Source of the DNA: an uncultured Bacillota bacterium | GTDB lineage: Bacteria > Bacillota_I > Bacilli_A > Culicoidibacterales > ZOR0006 | Direction of reading: 5' to 3' | Assembly: GCA_945956935.1 (NCBI GenBank) | Contig: CAMFJD010000001.1 | Span: forward strand, 109,874-173,873 | Length of the DNA stretch: 64,000 bases | In this document: piece after piece, positions 43,376 to 57,604 of the stretch | How the letters are laid out: each line of letters begins with the position of its first letter | Position numbering within the stretch: position 1 is the first letter of the stretch | Position numbers and translations under genes: made by a program | The notes under the pieces: generated by a model | Seen by the model: the letters and a program-made list of their open reading frames with translations, nothing else | The model's database searches: none | What the model was told of the DNA's origin: nothing

Positions 43376-44422
43376 ATGAAAATGACATTTCGTTGGTATG
43401 GGACAGATGATCCAGTATCAATAGACTATATTCGTCAAATTCCAGGTATGAAAGGAATTGTGACAGCTATTTATGATATTCCAGTTGGGGAAGTATGGCC
43501 ATTAGATAAAATTGTCGCATTAAAGCAACAAGTTGAATCACATGGATTAGAATTAACAGTAATTGAAAGTGTACCAGTACATGAAGATATTAAATTGGGG
43601 TTACCAACAAGAGATATGTATATTGAAAACTATTGCCAAACATTACGTAATTTAGGCGAAGCAGGAATTCATATTGTTTGTTATAACTTTATGCCGGTAT
43701 TTGACTGGACACGTTCGAATTTGGCGTATGAACTTGAAGATGGTTCAACAACACTCATATTTGAAGAAGATGTTGTTGCCAAAATGGATCCAAGTTTAGG
43801 CGAATTATCACTACCAGGGTGGGATACATCGTATGGTGAAGGTGGATTAAAAGGTTTAATTCATCAATATAAAGATATTGATGAAGAAAAATTATGGGAG
43901 AACTTAGCATATTTTATCGAAAAGATTATCCCAGTAGCAGAACAATCAGATGTGAAAATGGCGATTCATCCGGATGATCCACCTTGGAATATTTTTGGAT
44001 TACCACGTATTATCAAAGATTCAGAGAATTTAGAAAGATTTTTAGATTTATATGATAGTCCATATAATGGAGTGACTTTGTGTACAGGATCTTTAGGGTG
44101 TACATCAACAAATGATGTTGTACAGATGATTCATCGTTTCGGTGTTGAACGCAATCGTATTCATTTTGCACATTTACGTAATGTATTAATTACAGGTGAG
44201 ACAAGTTTTATGGAAGTTGCTCATTTGTCTGAAGCAGGTTCATTAGATATGTATGAAATCGTTAAGACGTACGTATCGTATAATTTTGATGGACCATACC
44301 GACCAGATCACGGACGTATGATTTGGGGTGAAACAGGACGACCAGGATATGGATTGTACGACCGCGCATTAGGTGCTGTATACATTAATGGATTAATTGA
44401 AGCAATTTCAAAAAGTTCATAA
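43376..44422 (+). CDS. uxuA: Mannonate dehydratase
   Basis: UxuA dehydrates D-mannonate to KDG using Fe2+ or Mn2+. The 348-residue protein is a xylose-isomerase-like barrel. It has the family opening [35 protein letters not shown], the metal-site segment [26 protein letters not shown] and the closing [16 protein letters not shown] ribosome site AAGGGGAA lies just upstream. It is in the middle of the operon, directly after kdgK. Confidence 0.97.
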   Translation: MKMTFRWYGTDDPVSIDYIRQIPGMKGIVTAIYDIPVGEVWPLDKIVALKQQVESHGLELTVIESVPVHEDIKLGLPTRDMYIENYCQTLRNLGEAGIHIVCYNFMPVFDWTRSNLAYELEDGSTTLIFEEDVVAKMDPSLGELSLPGWDTSYGEGGLKGLIHQYKDIDEEKLWENLAYFIEKIIPVAEQSDVKMAIHPDDPPWNIFGLPRIIKDSENLERFLDLYDSPYNGVTLCTGSLGCTSTNDVVQMIHRFGVERNRIHFAHLRNVLITGETSFMEVAHLSEAGSLDMYEIVKTYVSYNFDGPYRPDHGRMIWGETGRPGYGLYDRALGAVYINGLIEAISKSS

Positions 44423-44467
44423 ACAGAAAAGACAGCTATTTTTAAATGAATGTCAGGAGGAAAGGCT

Positions 44468-45874
44468 ATGAAGGCATTTATGGATGATAACTTTTTGTTA
44501 TCAACACTTACAGCAGAAATTTTATATCATGAATTTGCGAAATCAATGCCAATTTGCGATTATCACTGCCACTTAAGCCCAAAGGAGATTGCTGAAAACC
44601 GAAGCTATCAAAATATGACAGAAATTTGGTTAGCAGGTGATCATTATAAATGGCGTGCTATGAGAAGCTTTGGAATTGAAGAAAAATACATAACAGGTAA
44701 TGCGAGTGATTACGAAAAATTTCAGGCATTCGCACAAGTAATGCCGTATTTAATTGGTAATCCAATCTATCATTGGTCGCACCTTGAACTCCAGCGATAC
44801 TTTGATATCCATGAAACATTGAGCCCAAAGACATGTGAAATGATTTGGCAACGGTGTAATGAACGAATTACAAGTGGTAGATTTACAGCTCAACAAATCA
44901 TTCAGCAATCGAATGTTCGCTATATTGGTACAACAGATGATCCAATTGATTCACTCGAATACCATAAAGCATTACGTGAAAATCCAGAATTCCCAGTAGC
45001 AGTTCGACCAAGTTTTCGACCAGATCGTGTTTTGAAAATTGGAGCAAATGATTTTCTTGATTATGTATCACAACTTGCTGATGTGAATAATACACAAATT
45101 GAAACATATGATGAACTACTTGTAGCCCTAGAAAATCGCATCACTCATTTTGTTGAAAATGGATGTCAAATTGCGGATCATTCATTAGAACGAGTCGTTT
45201 ATAAACAAACGGATAAAGGTGAAGTTAGAGAAATATTTGCAAAAATCATTGCTGGAACATCAGTGACAAGTGTTGAAATCGAAAAATACCAGACATTCAC
45301 TTTAGTAGAATTAGGGAGAATGTATCAAAAGTATGCAATGGTGATGCAATTGCATATAGGTGCGTTGAGAAATAATAACCAACGTATGTTTGAAAAAGTT
45401 GGAGCTGATGCAGGGTTTGATAGTATTGATGATGGGGAAGTTGCACAAAATGTATCAGCATTGCTGAACCAGTTAGAGTATACAAATCAACTTCCCAAAA
45501 CAATTATTTATTGTTTAAATCCAAAGGATAATGAAGTATTAGCAACGATGATTGGTAACTTCCAAACTGGAGGAGTGCGTGGAAAAATTCAATTTGGTTC
45601 AGGCTGGTGGTTCAACGATCAAAAAGATGGGATGCAGCGACAAATACAATCGCTCGCACAATTGGGTTTAATCAGTCAATTCGTAGGGATGTTAACAGAT
45701 TCAAGAAGTTTTCTTTCATATACGCGACATGAATATTTCCGACGAATTCTGTGTGATTATTTTGGGAATTTAATCGAAAACGGAGAATATCCACCAGATA
45801 TCGCATTTGTAGGAGAAATTATCCAAAATATTTGCTTCAATAATATCATAGAATATTTAGGCGAAGAATTATAA
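44468..45874 (+). CDS. uxaC: Uronate isomerase
   Basis: UxaC isomerises glucuronate to fructuronate and galacturonate to tagaturonate. The 468-residue protein belongs to the amidohydrolase-like UxaC family, with the opening DNFLLSTLTAEILYHEFA and PICDYHCHLSPKEIAEN holding the metal-site HxH, GTTDDPIDSLEYH, RPSFRPDRVL and the late GSGWWFNDQKDGM and LTDSRSFLSYTRHEYFRR. The ATG at 44468 follows AGGAGG; the frame start at 44450 does not. Last gene of the operon, followed by a terminator. Both isomerisation and reduction steps are thus present for glucuronate. Confidence 0.96.
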   Translation: MKAFMDDNFLLSTLTAEILYHEFAKSMPICDYHCHLSPKEIAENRSYQNMTEIWLAGDHYKWRAMRSFGIEEKYITGNASDYEKFQAFAQVMPYLIGNPIYHWSHLELQRYFDIHETLSPKTCEMIWQRCNERITSGRFTAQQIIQQSNVRYIGTTDDPIDSLEYHKALRENPEFPVAVRPSFRPDRVLKIGANDFLDYVSQLADVNNTQIETYDELLVALENRITHFVENGCQIADHSLERVVYKQTDKGEVREIFAKIIAGTSVTSVEIEKYQTFTLVELGRMYQKYAMVMQLHIGALRNNNQRMFEKVGADAGFDSIDDGEVAQNVSALLNQLEYTNQLPKTIIYCLNPKDNEVLATMIGNFQTGGVRGKIQFGSGWWFNDQKDGMQRQIQSLAQLGLISQFVGMLTDSRSFLSYTRHEYFRRILCDYFGNLIENGEYPPDIAFVGEIIQNICFNNIIEYLGEEL

Positions 45875-45919
45875 AAAACAAGTCTTTTTTCATCAAATGA
45901 TGGGAAAGGCTTGTTTTTA
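45873..45919 (+). terminator. Terminator of the glucuronide operon
   Basis: ACAAGTCTTT (45878-45887) pairs with AAAGGCTTGT (45905-45914), one G-T pair, inner CATC/GATG stem, T run. Confidence 0.85.
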
Positions 45920-45941
45920 TTGTGTAAAAAATAAGAAAATA

Positions 45942-45970
45942 TTGACAGCGCTTACAGCAAGTGGTATTCT
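45942..45970 (+). promoter_or_regulatory. licT promoter with cre box
   Basis: Consensus -35 TTGACA (45942-45947), 17-base spacer, extended -10 TGGTATTCT (hexamer 45965-45970). A cre box TGACAGCGCTTACA (45943-45956) overlaps the -35, as in the glucuronide promoter. Confidence 0.85.
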
Positions 45971-45983
45971 TAAGCTAAATTGA

Positions 45984-46013
45984 GAGTGTTACTGATTCGA
46001 TCAGGCATTACCT
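45984..46013 (+). promoter_or_regulatory. RAT 3, antiterminator hairpin in the licT leader
   Basis: GTGTTACTGAT-TCG-ATCAGGCATTACC is almost the same as RAT 1 and RAT 2 and overlaps terminator 3. It suggests that the antiterminator controls its own synthesis. Confidence 0.87.
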
Positions 46014-46058
46014 GTTGTTGTTATCAAGCTTTTTTGGTGTGGCGAGAGGTATTTTTTT
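46009..46058 (+). terminator. Leader terminator 3 in front of licT
   Basis: TACCTGTTGTT (from 46009) pairs imperfectly with GGCGAGAGGTA (46041-46051), followed by seven T residues. Confidence 0.7.
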
Positions 46059-46084
46059 ATGGTCAAAACTTAGGGGGAAAAGTA

Positions 46085-46933
46085 ATGGAGTGGAAATTCG
46101 AAAAAAGTTTCAATAATAACGCAGCACTGGTAACAGATGGAAAAAATCGGGAATGGATTGTTGTTGGTAGTGGTGTGAGTTTTGGAAAGAAAAATGGGGA
46201 TGAGATTTTAAGTGAAAAAGTAGAACGTTTTTTTCAAGCGCATGATGGCAGTAGTTTTGGGGCAGAACAATTAACAGCGATGTCTTCTTTAAAGGATGAA
46301 ACGTTAACGGTAACAACAATGATTAATAAAACAATTGAAGATAAATTACAAATCACTTTTACGAACGAACAATATTTGGCACTTGCTGATCATTTACAAT
46401 TTGCTATTGAGCGTGCAAAAGAAAATGTTGTTATGAATGTGACAACACTAGCTTGGGAATTGCAGATGCTATATCCAAGAGAGTACGAAGTAGCAAAAGA
46501 AACAACGAAATTACTTGAAACACAATATGATATTATTTTACCTGATAGTGAAATCGTGTTTCTTACATATCATTTTGTGGGTGCTCAAAATGAAAGTGGG
46601 ACAATGAATGAAACAGTCAAAATGACACAACTTATTCAGCAGACATTAGAAATTGTACAACGCTCAACGCAGAAAAAGATAGTAAAAGATGACTTGAATT
46701 GTACAAGATTTGTTACACATTTACGCTTCTTTATTTTGAAAAAATTAAATAATGAAGCATTTGTAGAAAGTACGATTGATAATAATTTAATTCATACATT
46801 ACAAGAAAAATATGCATCGGCATATGAAATAGCAAAAAAAATTGGGAATTTTTATACATTTCAAGAACAATGGGAAGTAACAGATGACGAAGTATTGTAC
46901 TTAACATTACATCTTTGGCGTTTAATCCGCTAG
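46085..46933 (+). CDS. licT: BglG/LicT-family transcriptional antiterminator
   Basis: This RNA-binding protein stabilises RAT hairpins and prevents early termination in sugar operons. The 282-residue protein has an N-terminal CAT domain (about 1-57, FEKSFNNNAALVTDG, GSGVSFGKKNGDEI) and two PRD domains. The four regulatory histidines are at 103 (ADHLQ), 163 (TYHFVG), 212 (THLRF) and 276 (TLHLW), nearly matching LicT positions. They would be phosphorylated by the PTS and HPr. The start at 46085 follows TAGGGGGA; the long frame from 45980 runs through the RAT. The adjacent EIIBCA is the probable negative regulator. The same RAT occurs before uidA. Confidence 0.93.
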   Translation: MEWKFEKSFNNNAALVTDGKNREWIVVGSGVSFGKKNGDEILSEKVERFFQAHDGSSFGAEQLTAMSSLKDETLTVTTMINKTIEDKLQITFTNEQYLALADHLQFAIERAKENVVMNVTTLAWELQMLYPREYEVAKETTKLLETQYDIILPDSEIVFLTYHFVGAQNESGTMNETVKMTQLIQQTLEIVQRSTQKKIVKDDLNCTRFVTHLRFFILKKLNNEAFVESTIDNNLIHTLQEKYASAYEIAKKIGNFYTFQEQWEVTDDEVLYLTLHLWRLIR

Positions 46934-46967
46934 TTTAATAGTCGGGATAGAAATAAATGAAACATGT

Positions 46968-47009
46968 AAAAGCGAAATACCTGACTATAAGGAGTATTTT
47001 GCTTTTTTT
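46968..47009 (+). terminator. licT terminator
   Basis: AAAAGCGAAATAC (46968-46980) pairs with GTATTTTGCTTTT (46994-47006), one G-T pair, then T residues. Confidence 0.85.
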
Positions 47010-47010
47010 C

Positions 47011-47026
47011 TATAATACAGTATAAT
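47011..47026 (+). promoter_or_regulatory. Candidate promoter of the EIIBCA operon
   Basis: Two TATAAT hexamers (47011-47016 and 47021-47026) follow the licT terminator. No clear -35 and no RAT is seen before the EII gene. Confidence 0.45.
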
Positions 47027-47145
47027 GAATGTAATTAAGGAAATGATAAGGGTTTCATAAAATGTTCAGATATGTGCGTATGTGCGAAACAAAAAACATG
47101 ATGAATAACCAGTGTTTGGTATAGATGAAAAGAGGAGGCGTTTTT

Positions 47146-50470
<3,325 letters not shown>

Positions 50471-50477
50471 ATATTTG

Positions 50478-51977
<1,500 letters not shown>

Positions 51978-51983
51978 CACGAA

Positions 51984-52030
51984 CAAAATGAAAAGCAACG
52001 CTGCATTGTGCAGTGTTGCTTTTCATTTTG
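51984..52030. terminator. Strong bidirectional terminator
   Basis: A 22-bp stem (51984-52005 with 52009-52030, one G-T pair) with a 3-base loop. It sits between convergent bglA and chbG genes and has T-rich tracts on both strands. Confidence 0.87.
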
Positions 52031-52061
52031 AGTATCTTTATTTTTAGGATATGCCGAAAAA

Positions 52062-52796
52062 TTACAGTGTAAGTAGCGAATAATGATTTTTTAGTAACCA
52101 TGTCTTTAATTCATCACTCGTTAAAATTGCTAATTCTTGTTTACGATGATTTGCATAACCTGAGCGTTGAACGAGTGTATGATCAATGATAGCCGGATGG
52201 CACATAATTTCAAGACTATCAAGTGATGTCGATTGAATAATATGTTGTAAGTCAACGAAGGTCGCATTTGTATTATAGAAATCGGCAGTAAACGCAGAGG
52301 TTAGGTTCAAATGAGCGTATTCATGCGGTGTTTTAAAATTTCTCAGTTTTAAATCATATTTTTTGGCCAGTTCACAAACAAATGGTAGAACATTAGGGTG
52401 AGCATGGCCATGGCGGTGGCTATCGAGATGAGTAGGGGTCATTTCATGTTGTAAGGCGAATTGAAGCTGCGCTTCTAATTCAAGATATAGCGCTTCCCAA
52501 TCAACATCATGAGTAATTTCGTCTTCAGGGTCTTGAATCCATTTGTAAAAATGGCCAGTTGCATCTGTACAGCCAAGAATAGGACCAGTCAGACTTCTAC
52601 CGAGGAACATATTGAGATGAATACCGACAGCAAGCGATGGATGTTGTTTTGCCAGTTCAATTGCATGTAGAGTCGTATCACCTAAATTTGTCATTAATGT
52701 TGTTGAACGAACAACGCCATGAACATAAGCATCAATAATCCCTTGATTGACACCGTAGCTTAAACCAAAATCATCGGCATTAAATAGTAGTTGCAT
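52062..52796 (-). CDS. chbG: ChbG/YdjC-family carbohydrate deacetylase
   Basis: ChbG removes an acetyl group from chito-oligosaccharides or their phosphates, such as chitobiose-6-phosphate. The 244-residue protein has the family opening MQLLFNADDFGLSYGVNQGI with the catalytic/metal Asp pair, VGIHLNMFLG, and THLDSHRHGHAHP with the metal-binding histidines. The start codon follows AAAGGAGG on the minus strand. It is transcribed alone, convergent with the bglA genes. It could link the PTS systems here to chitin-derived sugars and the nag genes, but this is inference. Confidence 0.92.
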   Translation of the reverse strand: MQLLFNADDFGLSYGVNQGIIDAYVHGVVRSTTLMTNLGDTTLHAIELAKQHPSLAVGIHLNMFLGRSLTGPILGCTDATGHFYKWIQDPEDEITHDVDWEALYLELEAQLQFALQHEMTPTHLDSHRHGHAHPNVLPFVCELAKKYDLKLRNFKTPHEYAHLNLTSAFTADFYNTNATFVDLQHIIQSTSLDSLEIMCHPAIIDHTLVQRSGYANHRKQELAILTSDELKTWLLKNHYSLLTL

Positions 52797-52830
52797 AAAA
52801 TCCTCCTTTATTTAGGACTAATATGATATA

Positions 52831-52859
52831 AGTATACTCCTTTTTGGTAGCGGTATCAA
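52831..52859 (-). promoter_or_regulatory. chbG promoter with cre-like box
   Basis: On the minus strand -35 TTGATA (52859-52854) and -10 TATACT (52836-52831) are 17 bases apart. TGATACCGCTACCA (52858-52845) resembles a cre box with two mismatches. Confidence 0.7.
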
Positions 52860-52939
52860 TATAGAAAAAAGTAGAATAAGTTGTTATTTGTAGGTACAAA
52901 TATTTATTGTGTTAATATTAAGAAAAGGTAGGAAAATAA

Positions 52940-52968
52940 TTTACAAATGTGTAAAAAAAATATATAAT
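52940..52968 (+). promoter_or_regulatory. Promoter of the divergent GH1 gene with palindromes
   Basis: -35 TTTACA (52940-52945), 17-base spacer, -10 TATAAT (52963-52968). A dyad TTTACA-AATG-TGTAAA covers the -35 (52940-52955), and an upstream dyad ATTTGTA-GG-TACAAAT lies near 52885-52900; both are candidate operators. Confidence 0.72.
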
Positions 52969-53023
52969 TAGCTATGTTAGAAAACCTTTTCAAAAGAGGA
53001 AAATGAGAGTGAGGAATTGTAAA

Positions 53024-54439
53024 ATGAAGTATCAATTACCAAAGGGATTTTTAGTTGGAGCATCACAAGCAGCTTGGCAGACAGAAGGCTGGAATGGGAA
53101 AAAACACGACAACTTTGTAGATTATATGTATAAACAAGCACCGAATCGTTGGTTCGATGGAATAGGGCCAACGATTGCATGTAATTTTTATAATCGTTAC
53201 AAAGAAGATATTGCATTAATGCCACAAGTTGGATTGCAGGCAAGTCGTTTTTCAATTGATTGGAGTCGCTTTATCGAGGACTTTGAAACAGCTTCAGTGA
53301 ATGAAGAAGCAGCACAATTTTATGATAATGTTGTTGACGAAATGATTAAAGCTGGAATTGAACCAATGATTTGCTTAGAACACTGGGAATTACCACTAGA
53401 ATTATATGAAAAATACGGTGGATATGAGTCAAAGCATGTGATTGAACTGTATGTAAAGTATGCTGAGCAAGTATTCAAACGTTACAGTGGGAGAGTAAAA
53501 CATTTCTGGACATTTAACGAACCAGGAGTTATTCCTGAGTTATGTTTTTTACATGGGTTCTGGGCACCAAATTTTGTTGAACCAAAAACAGCATTTGCTT
53601 GGAATTATGGAAAAGTATTAGCTACAGCAAAAGCAGTGAAAGCATTCCGTGAGGGAGAATATCCTGGTAAAATTGGAACAATTTTAAATCTTGGAACTGT
53701 GTATGCAAGAAGTGAGCATCCACGTGATATTGAAGCGAAACGCATGGCGGAGCTTTTCAACTTCCGTTTTTATATGGATTCACTTGTTCATGGTGTTGTT
53801 CCGCAAGAACTGCTTGATTTATTAGCAGAGCATGATTGTTTGTTTGAAATGACGGATGAAGAAGTCGCTATCATTGCTGCAAACACAATCGAAATTTTAG
53901 GAATTAACTATTATCAGCCTGGACGCGTGAAAGCTCGTGAAACACAACTTGCCCATAGTTTCTTCCATCCGGATCAATATTTTGAACACTATGATATGCC
54001 TGGTAAGCGTATGAATCCACACCGTGGTTGGGAGATTTATCCAAAAGCACTCTATGATTTGGCAAAAACTGTTCAAACTGAATATAATAATATTGAGTGG
54101 ATGATTATGGAAAATGGTATGGGAGTTGAAGGTGAAGAGCAGTATAAAAATGCTGATTTACAAATTCAAGATGATTATCGTATCGAATTTTTTGCAGAAC
54201 ATTTAGCTTGGTTATTGCGTGCAGTTGAAGAAGGAAGTAACTGTACAGGATATTTAGTATGGAATTTCATGGATAATGTCTCACCATATAACGCATTGAA
54301 AAACCGTTATGGGTTAGTCGAAATGGATATGAGTCAAGATCGTACACGCCGAATTAAAAAATCAGGTGAGTGGTTCTATAAAATGAGTACAACGCGTGAA
54401 TTTACATTCGACTCACCACTTGATCCAATCTGGAAATAA
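53024..54439 (+). CDS. GH1 glycosidase, divergent member
   Basis: The 471-residue protein opens MKYQLPKGFLVGASQAAWQTEGW. It has the acid/base Glu in WTFNEPG and the nucleophile Glu in MIMENGMGVEG, so it should be an active retaining beta-glycosidase. It differs from the other three GH1 enzymes here: it has NEP rather than NEI, and its C-terminus reads RRIKKSGEWFYK rather than [10 protein letters not shown]. Its substrate, phosphorylated or free, is thus uncertain. The ATG at 53024 follows GTGAGGA. It has its own promoter and is followed by a terminator, without an adjacent PTS gene. The RpiR gene downstream may control it. Confidence 0.88.
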   Translation: MKYQLPKGFLVGASQAAWQTEGWNGKKHDNFVDYMYKQAPNRWFDGIGPTIACNFYNRYKEDIALMPQVGLQASRFSIDWSRFIEDFETASVNEEAAQFYDNVVDEMIKAGIEPMICLEHWELPLELYEKYGGYESKHVIELYVKYAEQVFKRYSGRVKHFWTFNEPGVIPELCFLHGFWAPNFVEPKTAFAWNYGKVLATAKAVKAFREGEYPGKIGTILNLGTVYARSEHPRDIEAKRMAELFNFRFYMDSLVHGVVPQELLDLLAEHDCLFEMTDEEVAIIAANTIEILGINYYQPGRVKARETQLAHSFFHPDQYFEHYDMPGKRMNPHRGWEIYPKALYDLAKTVQTEYNNIEWMIMENGMGVEGEEQYKNADLQIQDDYRIEFFAEHLAWLLRAVEEGSNCTGYLVWNFMDNVSPYNALKNRYGLVEMDMSQDRTRRIKKSGEWFYKMSTTREFTFDSPLDPIWK

Positions 54440-54496
54440 GTGCTGATGGTGGTACTATAATAGAGAAGTAAGAGAGTATCGGAGCGAATGAAAAAT

Positions 54497-54550
54497 TAAC
54501 AACCAGAGACAGGCAGCTGATATGCCACCTGCCACTGGTTGTGTTTTTTC
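54497..54550 (+). terminator. Terminator of the divergent GH1 gene
   Basis: ACAACCAG (54499-54506) pairs with CTGGTTGT (54535-54542), with an inner GGCAG/CTGCC stem and a T run. Confidence 0.85.
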
Positions 54551-54740
54551 GAGCTTCGATACTAGAAGCTCGGGGAAATAAGCGTTGACATCGGTGTTTC
54601 AAAAAAGCAGCAACAACTTTCGATAGCTCAGTAGTATTATTAGAATTCAGAACATAATCGATACGATCTGAATGAGAAATATGTAAGTGCAAGCACGTTA
54701 AAACCTGATTTACTGATACTGATGTTTGGAGTTTGAATAA

Positions 54741-54790
54741 AAAGAAAATCGGTAGCATTGTTATACGAATAACTAGCGATTTTCTTTTTT
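54741..54790 (+). terminator. Second terminator in the hairpin-rich region
   Basis: AAAGAAAATCG (54741-54751) pairs with CGATTTTCTTT (54777-54787), with an inner GTTAT/ATAAC stem and a T run. Confidence 0.8.
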
Positions 54791-54831
54791 TAGTTTTGTA
54801 GGTATGATATAAAATATAGGGAGTGATAGGA

Positions 54832-55572
54832 ATGTTTGAATATGAATATATCCAAAATTTGAATGAACTAGAGTTACAGGTCTATAATTATGTGATAAAA
54901 CAGAAAGATTCCATTTTACAGATGAAAATAAGAGAGTTGGCGCAAGAAACGCATGTATCTACAACTACAATTCTGCGTTTCTGTAAAAAAATTAATTGTA
55001 ATGGATATTCTGAATTTTTGTTTAAATATAAAAATTATTTATCACAAAAGGCAAAAGTAATACAAGCAGATGATGGTTTATTATTTAATTTCTTACAAAA
55101 AGTACAGGGGAAAGAATATGAACAGAAAATAAATGATGCGGTTAGTCTTGTTGAACATGCCAAAAAAGTTATTTTTTTGGGAATTGGTAGTTCTGGTATT
55201 ATGGGAAAATACGGTGCCAGATATATATCGAGTATCGGGAAAGAAGCCCAATATATTGATGACCCCTTTTACCCGGTTCCAATTGGATATTATGAAGGTG
55301 CAGTGTTAATTGTATTGACAGTTTCGGGAGAAACGAAAGAATTAATAAATCAATTAGAACGCTTTGCAAGTTTTAATTGTGCAATCATTGCAATTACGAC
55401 GAGTGAAATAAGTACAATTGCTAAAATGGCTGATCTTGTACTCGCTTATTATTTTCCAATGGATACATTAGATTTTAGCGTGAATATTACAACACAGATA
55501 CCAGCAACATATTTTTTGGAGCGCATAGGAAAAGAAACACAGAAGGCTTTGGCTCATATCGAAACTGTTTAA
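54832..55572 (+). CDS. RpiR/MurR-family transcriptional regulator, short form
   Basis: The 246-residue protein has an RpiR helix-turn-helix (IRELAQETHVSTTTILRFCKKINCNGYSEFL, quoted here only as residues about 32-62) and a SIS domain (VIFLGIGSSGIMGKYGARY; IVLTVSGETKELI). It is not a close paralogue of the 24457/28061 pair. It lies between a GH1 gene and a GH1-EIIB-EIIC operon and may regulate either. The ATG at 54832 has AGGGAG eight bases upstream; GTG 54823 is part of that site. It ends in a strong terminator, so it is a single-gene unit. Confidence 0.87.
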   Translation: MFEYEYIQNLNELELQVYNYVIKQKDSILQMKIRELAQETHVSTTTILRFCKKINCNGYSEFLFKYKNYLSQKAKVIQADDGLLFNFLQKVQGKEYEQKINDAVSLVEHAKKVIFLGIGSSGIMGKYGARYISSIGKEAQYIDDPFYPVPIGYYEGAVLIVLTVSGETKELINQLERFASFNCAIIAITTSEISTIAKMADLVLAYYFPMDTLDFSVNITTQIPATYFLERIGKETQKALAHIETV

Positions 55573-55600
55573 CATCTTAAAAATTTAAAAATGATAGGGG

Positions 55601-55637
55601 GAGTTGACACACAAATAAGTGGTGCAACTCTTTTTTT
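55601..55637 (+). terminator. RpiR gene terminator
   Basis: GAGTTG (55601-55606) pairs with CAACTC (55625-55630), seven T residues follow. Confidence 0.85.
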
Positions 55638-55775
55638 ATGTTTTAAAACAAAGCAACGAGTAGTAATTTGATTAGTCTTTCGATCTTTGTCAAATGATAT
55701 CTTATGAAAGAAACACGTTTTTTCTTTTGTAACACGTTTTTAAAAGTGGGACATGCTCCAATCACTGGGAAAACA

Positions 55776-55804
55776 AAGACACATTTGAAAGCGCTTGCTA
55801 TAAT
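55776..55804 (+). promoter_or_regulatory. Promoter of the GH1-EIIB-EIIC operon with cre box
   Basis: Extended -10 TGcTATAAT (hexamer 55799-55804) with a weak -35 AAGACA (55776-55781) 17 bases upstream. A cre box TGAAAGCGCTTGCT (55786-55799) fills the spacer. Confidence 0.78.
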
Positions 55805-55818
55805 AAAGATGTAAGTAA

Positions 55819-57261
<1,443 letters not shown>

Positions 57262-57275
57262 AGGAGGGGGATTTT

Positions 57276-57584
57276 ATGACACGAATAAAATTATTTTGTG
57301 CAGGTGGGATGTCAACAAGTATGCTAGTCAATAAAATGAAAGAAGCGGCGCATAAACAGGGGATTGAAGTTGAAATTGCTGCATATCCTGAGACAGATAT
57401 TGCGAATCAAGTGGCACATTGTGATGTCGTATTACTCGGTCCACAAGTAGGGTATCGTTTAACGAATGTTCAGAACGTATGCGAGCCATATAAAATCCCG
57501 TGTGGAGTTATCCCAATGGTAGATTACGGTATGATGAATGGTGAGAAAGTGCTTGAATTTGCACGTTCATTAGCAACAAAATAA
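57276..57584 (+). CDS. PTS lactose/cellobiose-family EIIB
   Basis: The 102-residue protein opens MTRIKLFCAGGMSTSMLVNK, with the phosphorylated Cys8 in CAGGMST, and has VVLLGPQVGYRL and the family end. It passes phosphate from an EIIA to the sugar on the EIIC encoded 20 bases downstream. No EIIA is present in this operon; the only Lac-family EIIA in the window is at 36865. AAGGAGG lies directly before the start. It is similar to, but clearly distinct from, the EIIB at 26025. Confidence 0.95.
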   Translation: MTRIKLFCAGGMSTSMLVNKMKEAAHKQGIEVEIAAYPETDIANQVAHCDVVLLGPQVGYRLTNVQNVCEPYKIPCGVIPMVDYGMMNGEKVLEFARSLATK

Positions 57585-57604
57585 GTGAGAAAAGGGGTAT
57601 AGAT

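Larger units (their letters stand above)
54440..54831. other. Hairpin-rich intergenic region
   Basis: This gene-free stretch holds two terminators (listed separately). Between them are a CGAGCTTC/GAAGCTCG hairpin (54550-54557 with 54565-54572), a TTGACA (54584-54589), an ATTCAGA/TCTGAAT hairpin (54646-54652 with 54667-54673) and a GTGC-AA-GCAC element (54687-54696). It could encode a small structured RNA ending at the second terminator. The minus-strand reading at 54402-54758 lacks a ribosome site and is not believed. Confidence 0.4.

Noticed and set aside
54402..54758. Minus-strand reading of 118 codons between the GH1 and RpiR genes
   Set aside because: It overlaps the GH1 end and a strong terminator, lacks a ribosome site and resembles no protein family.
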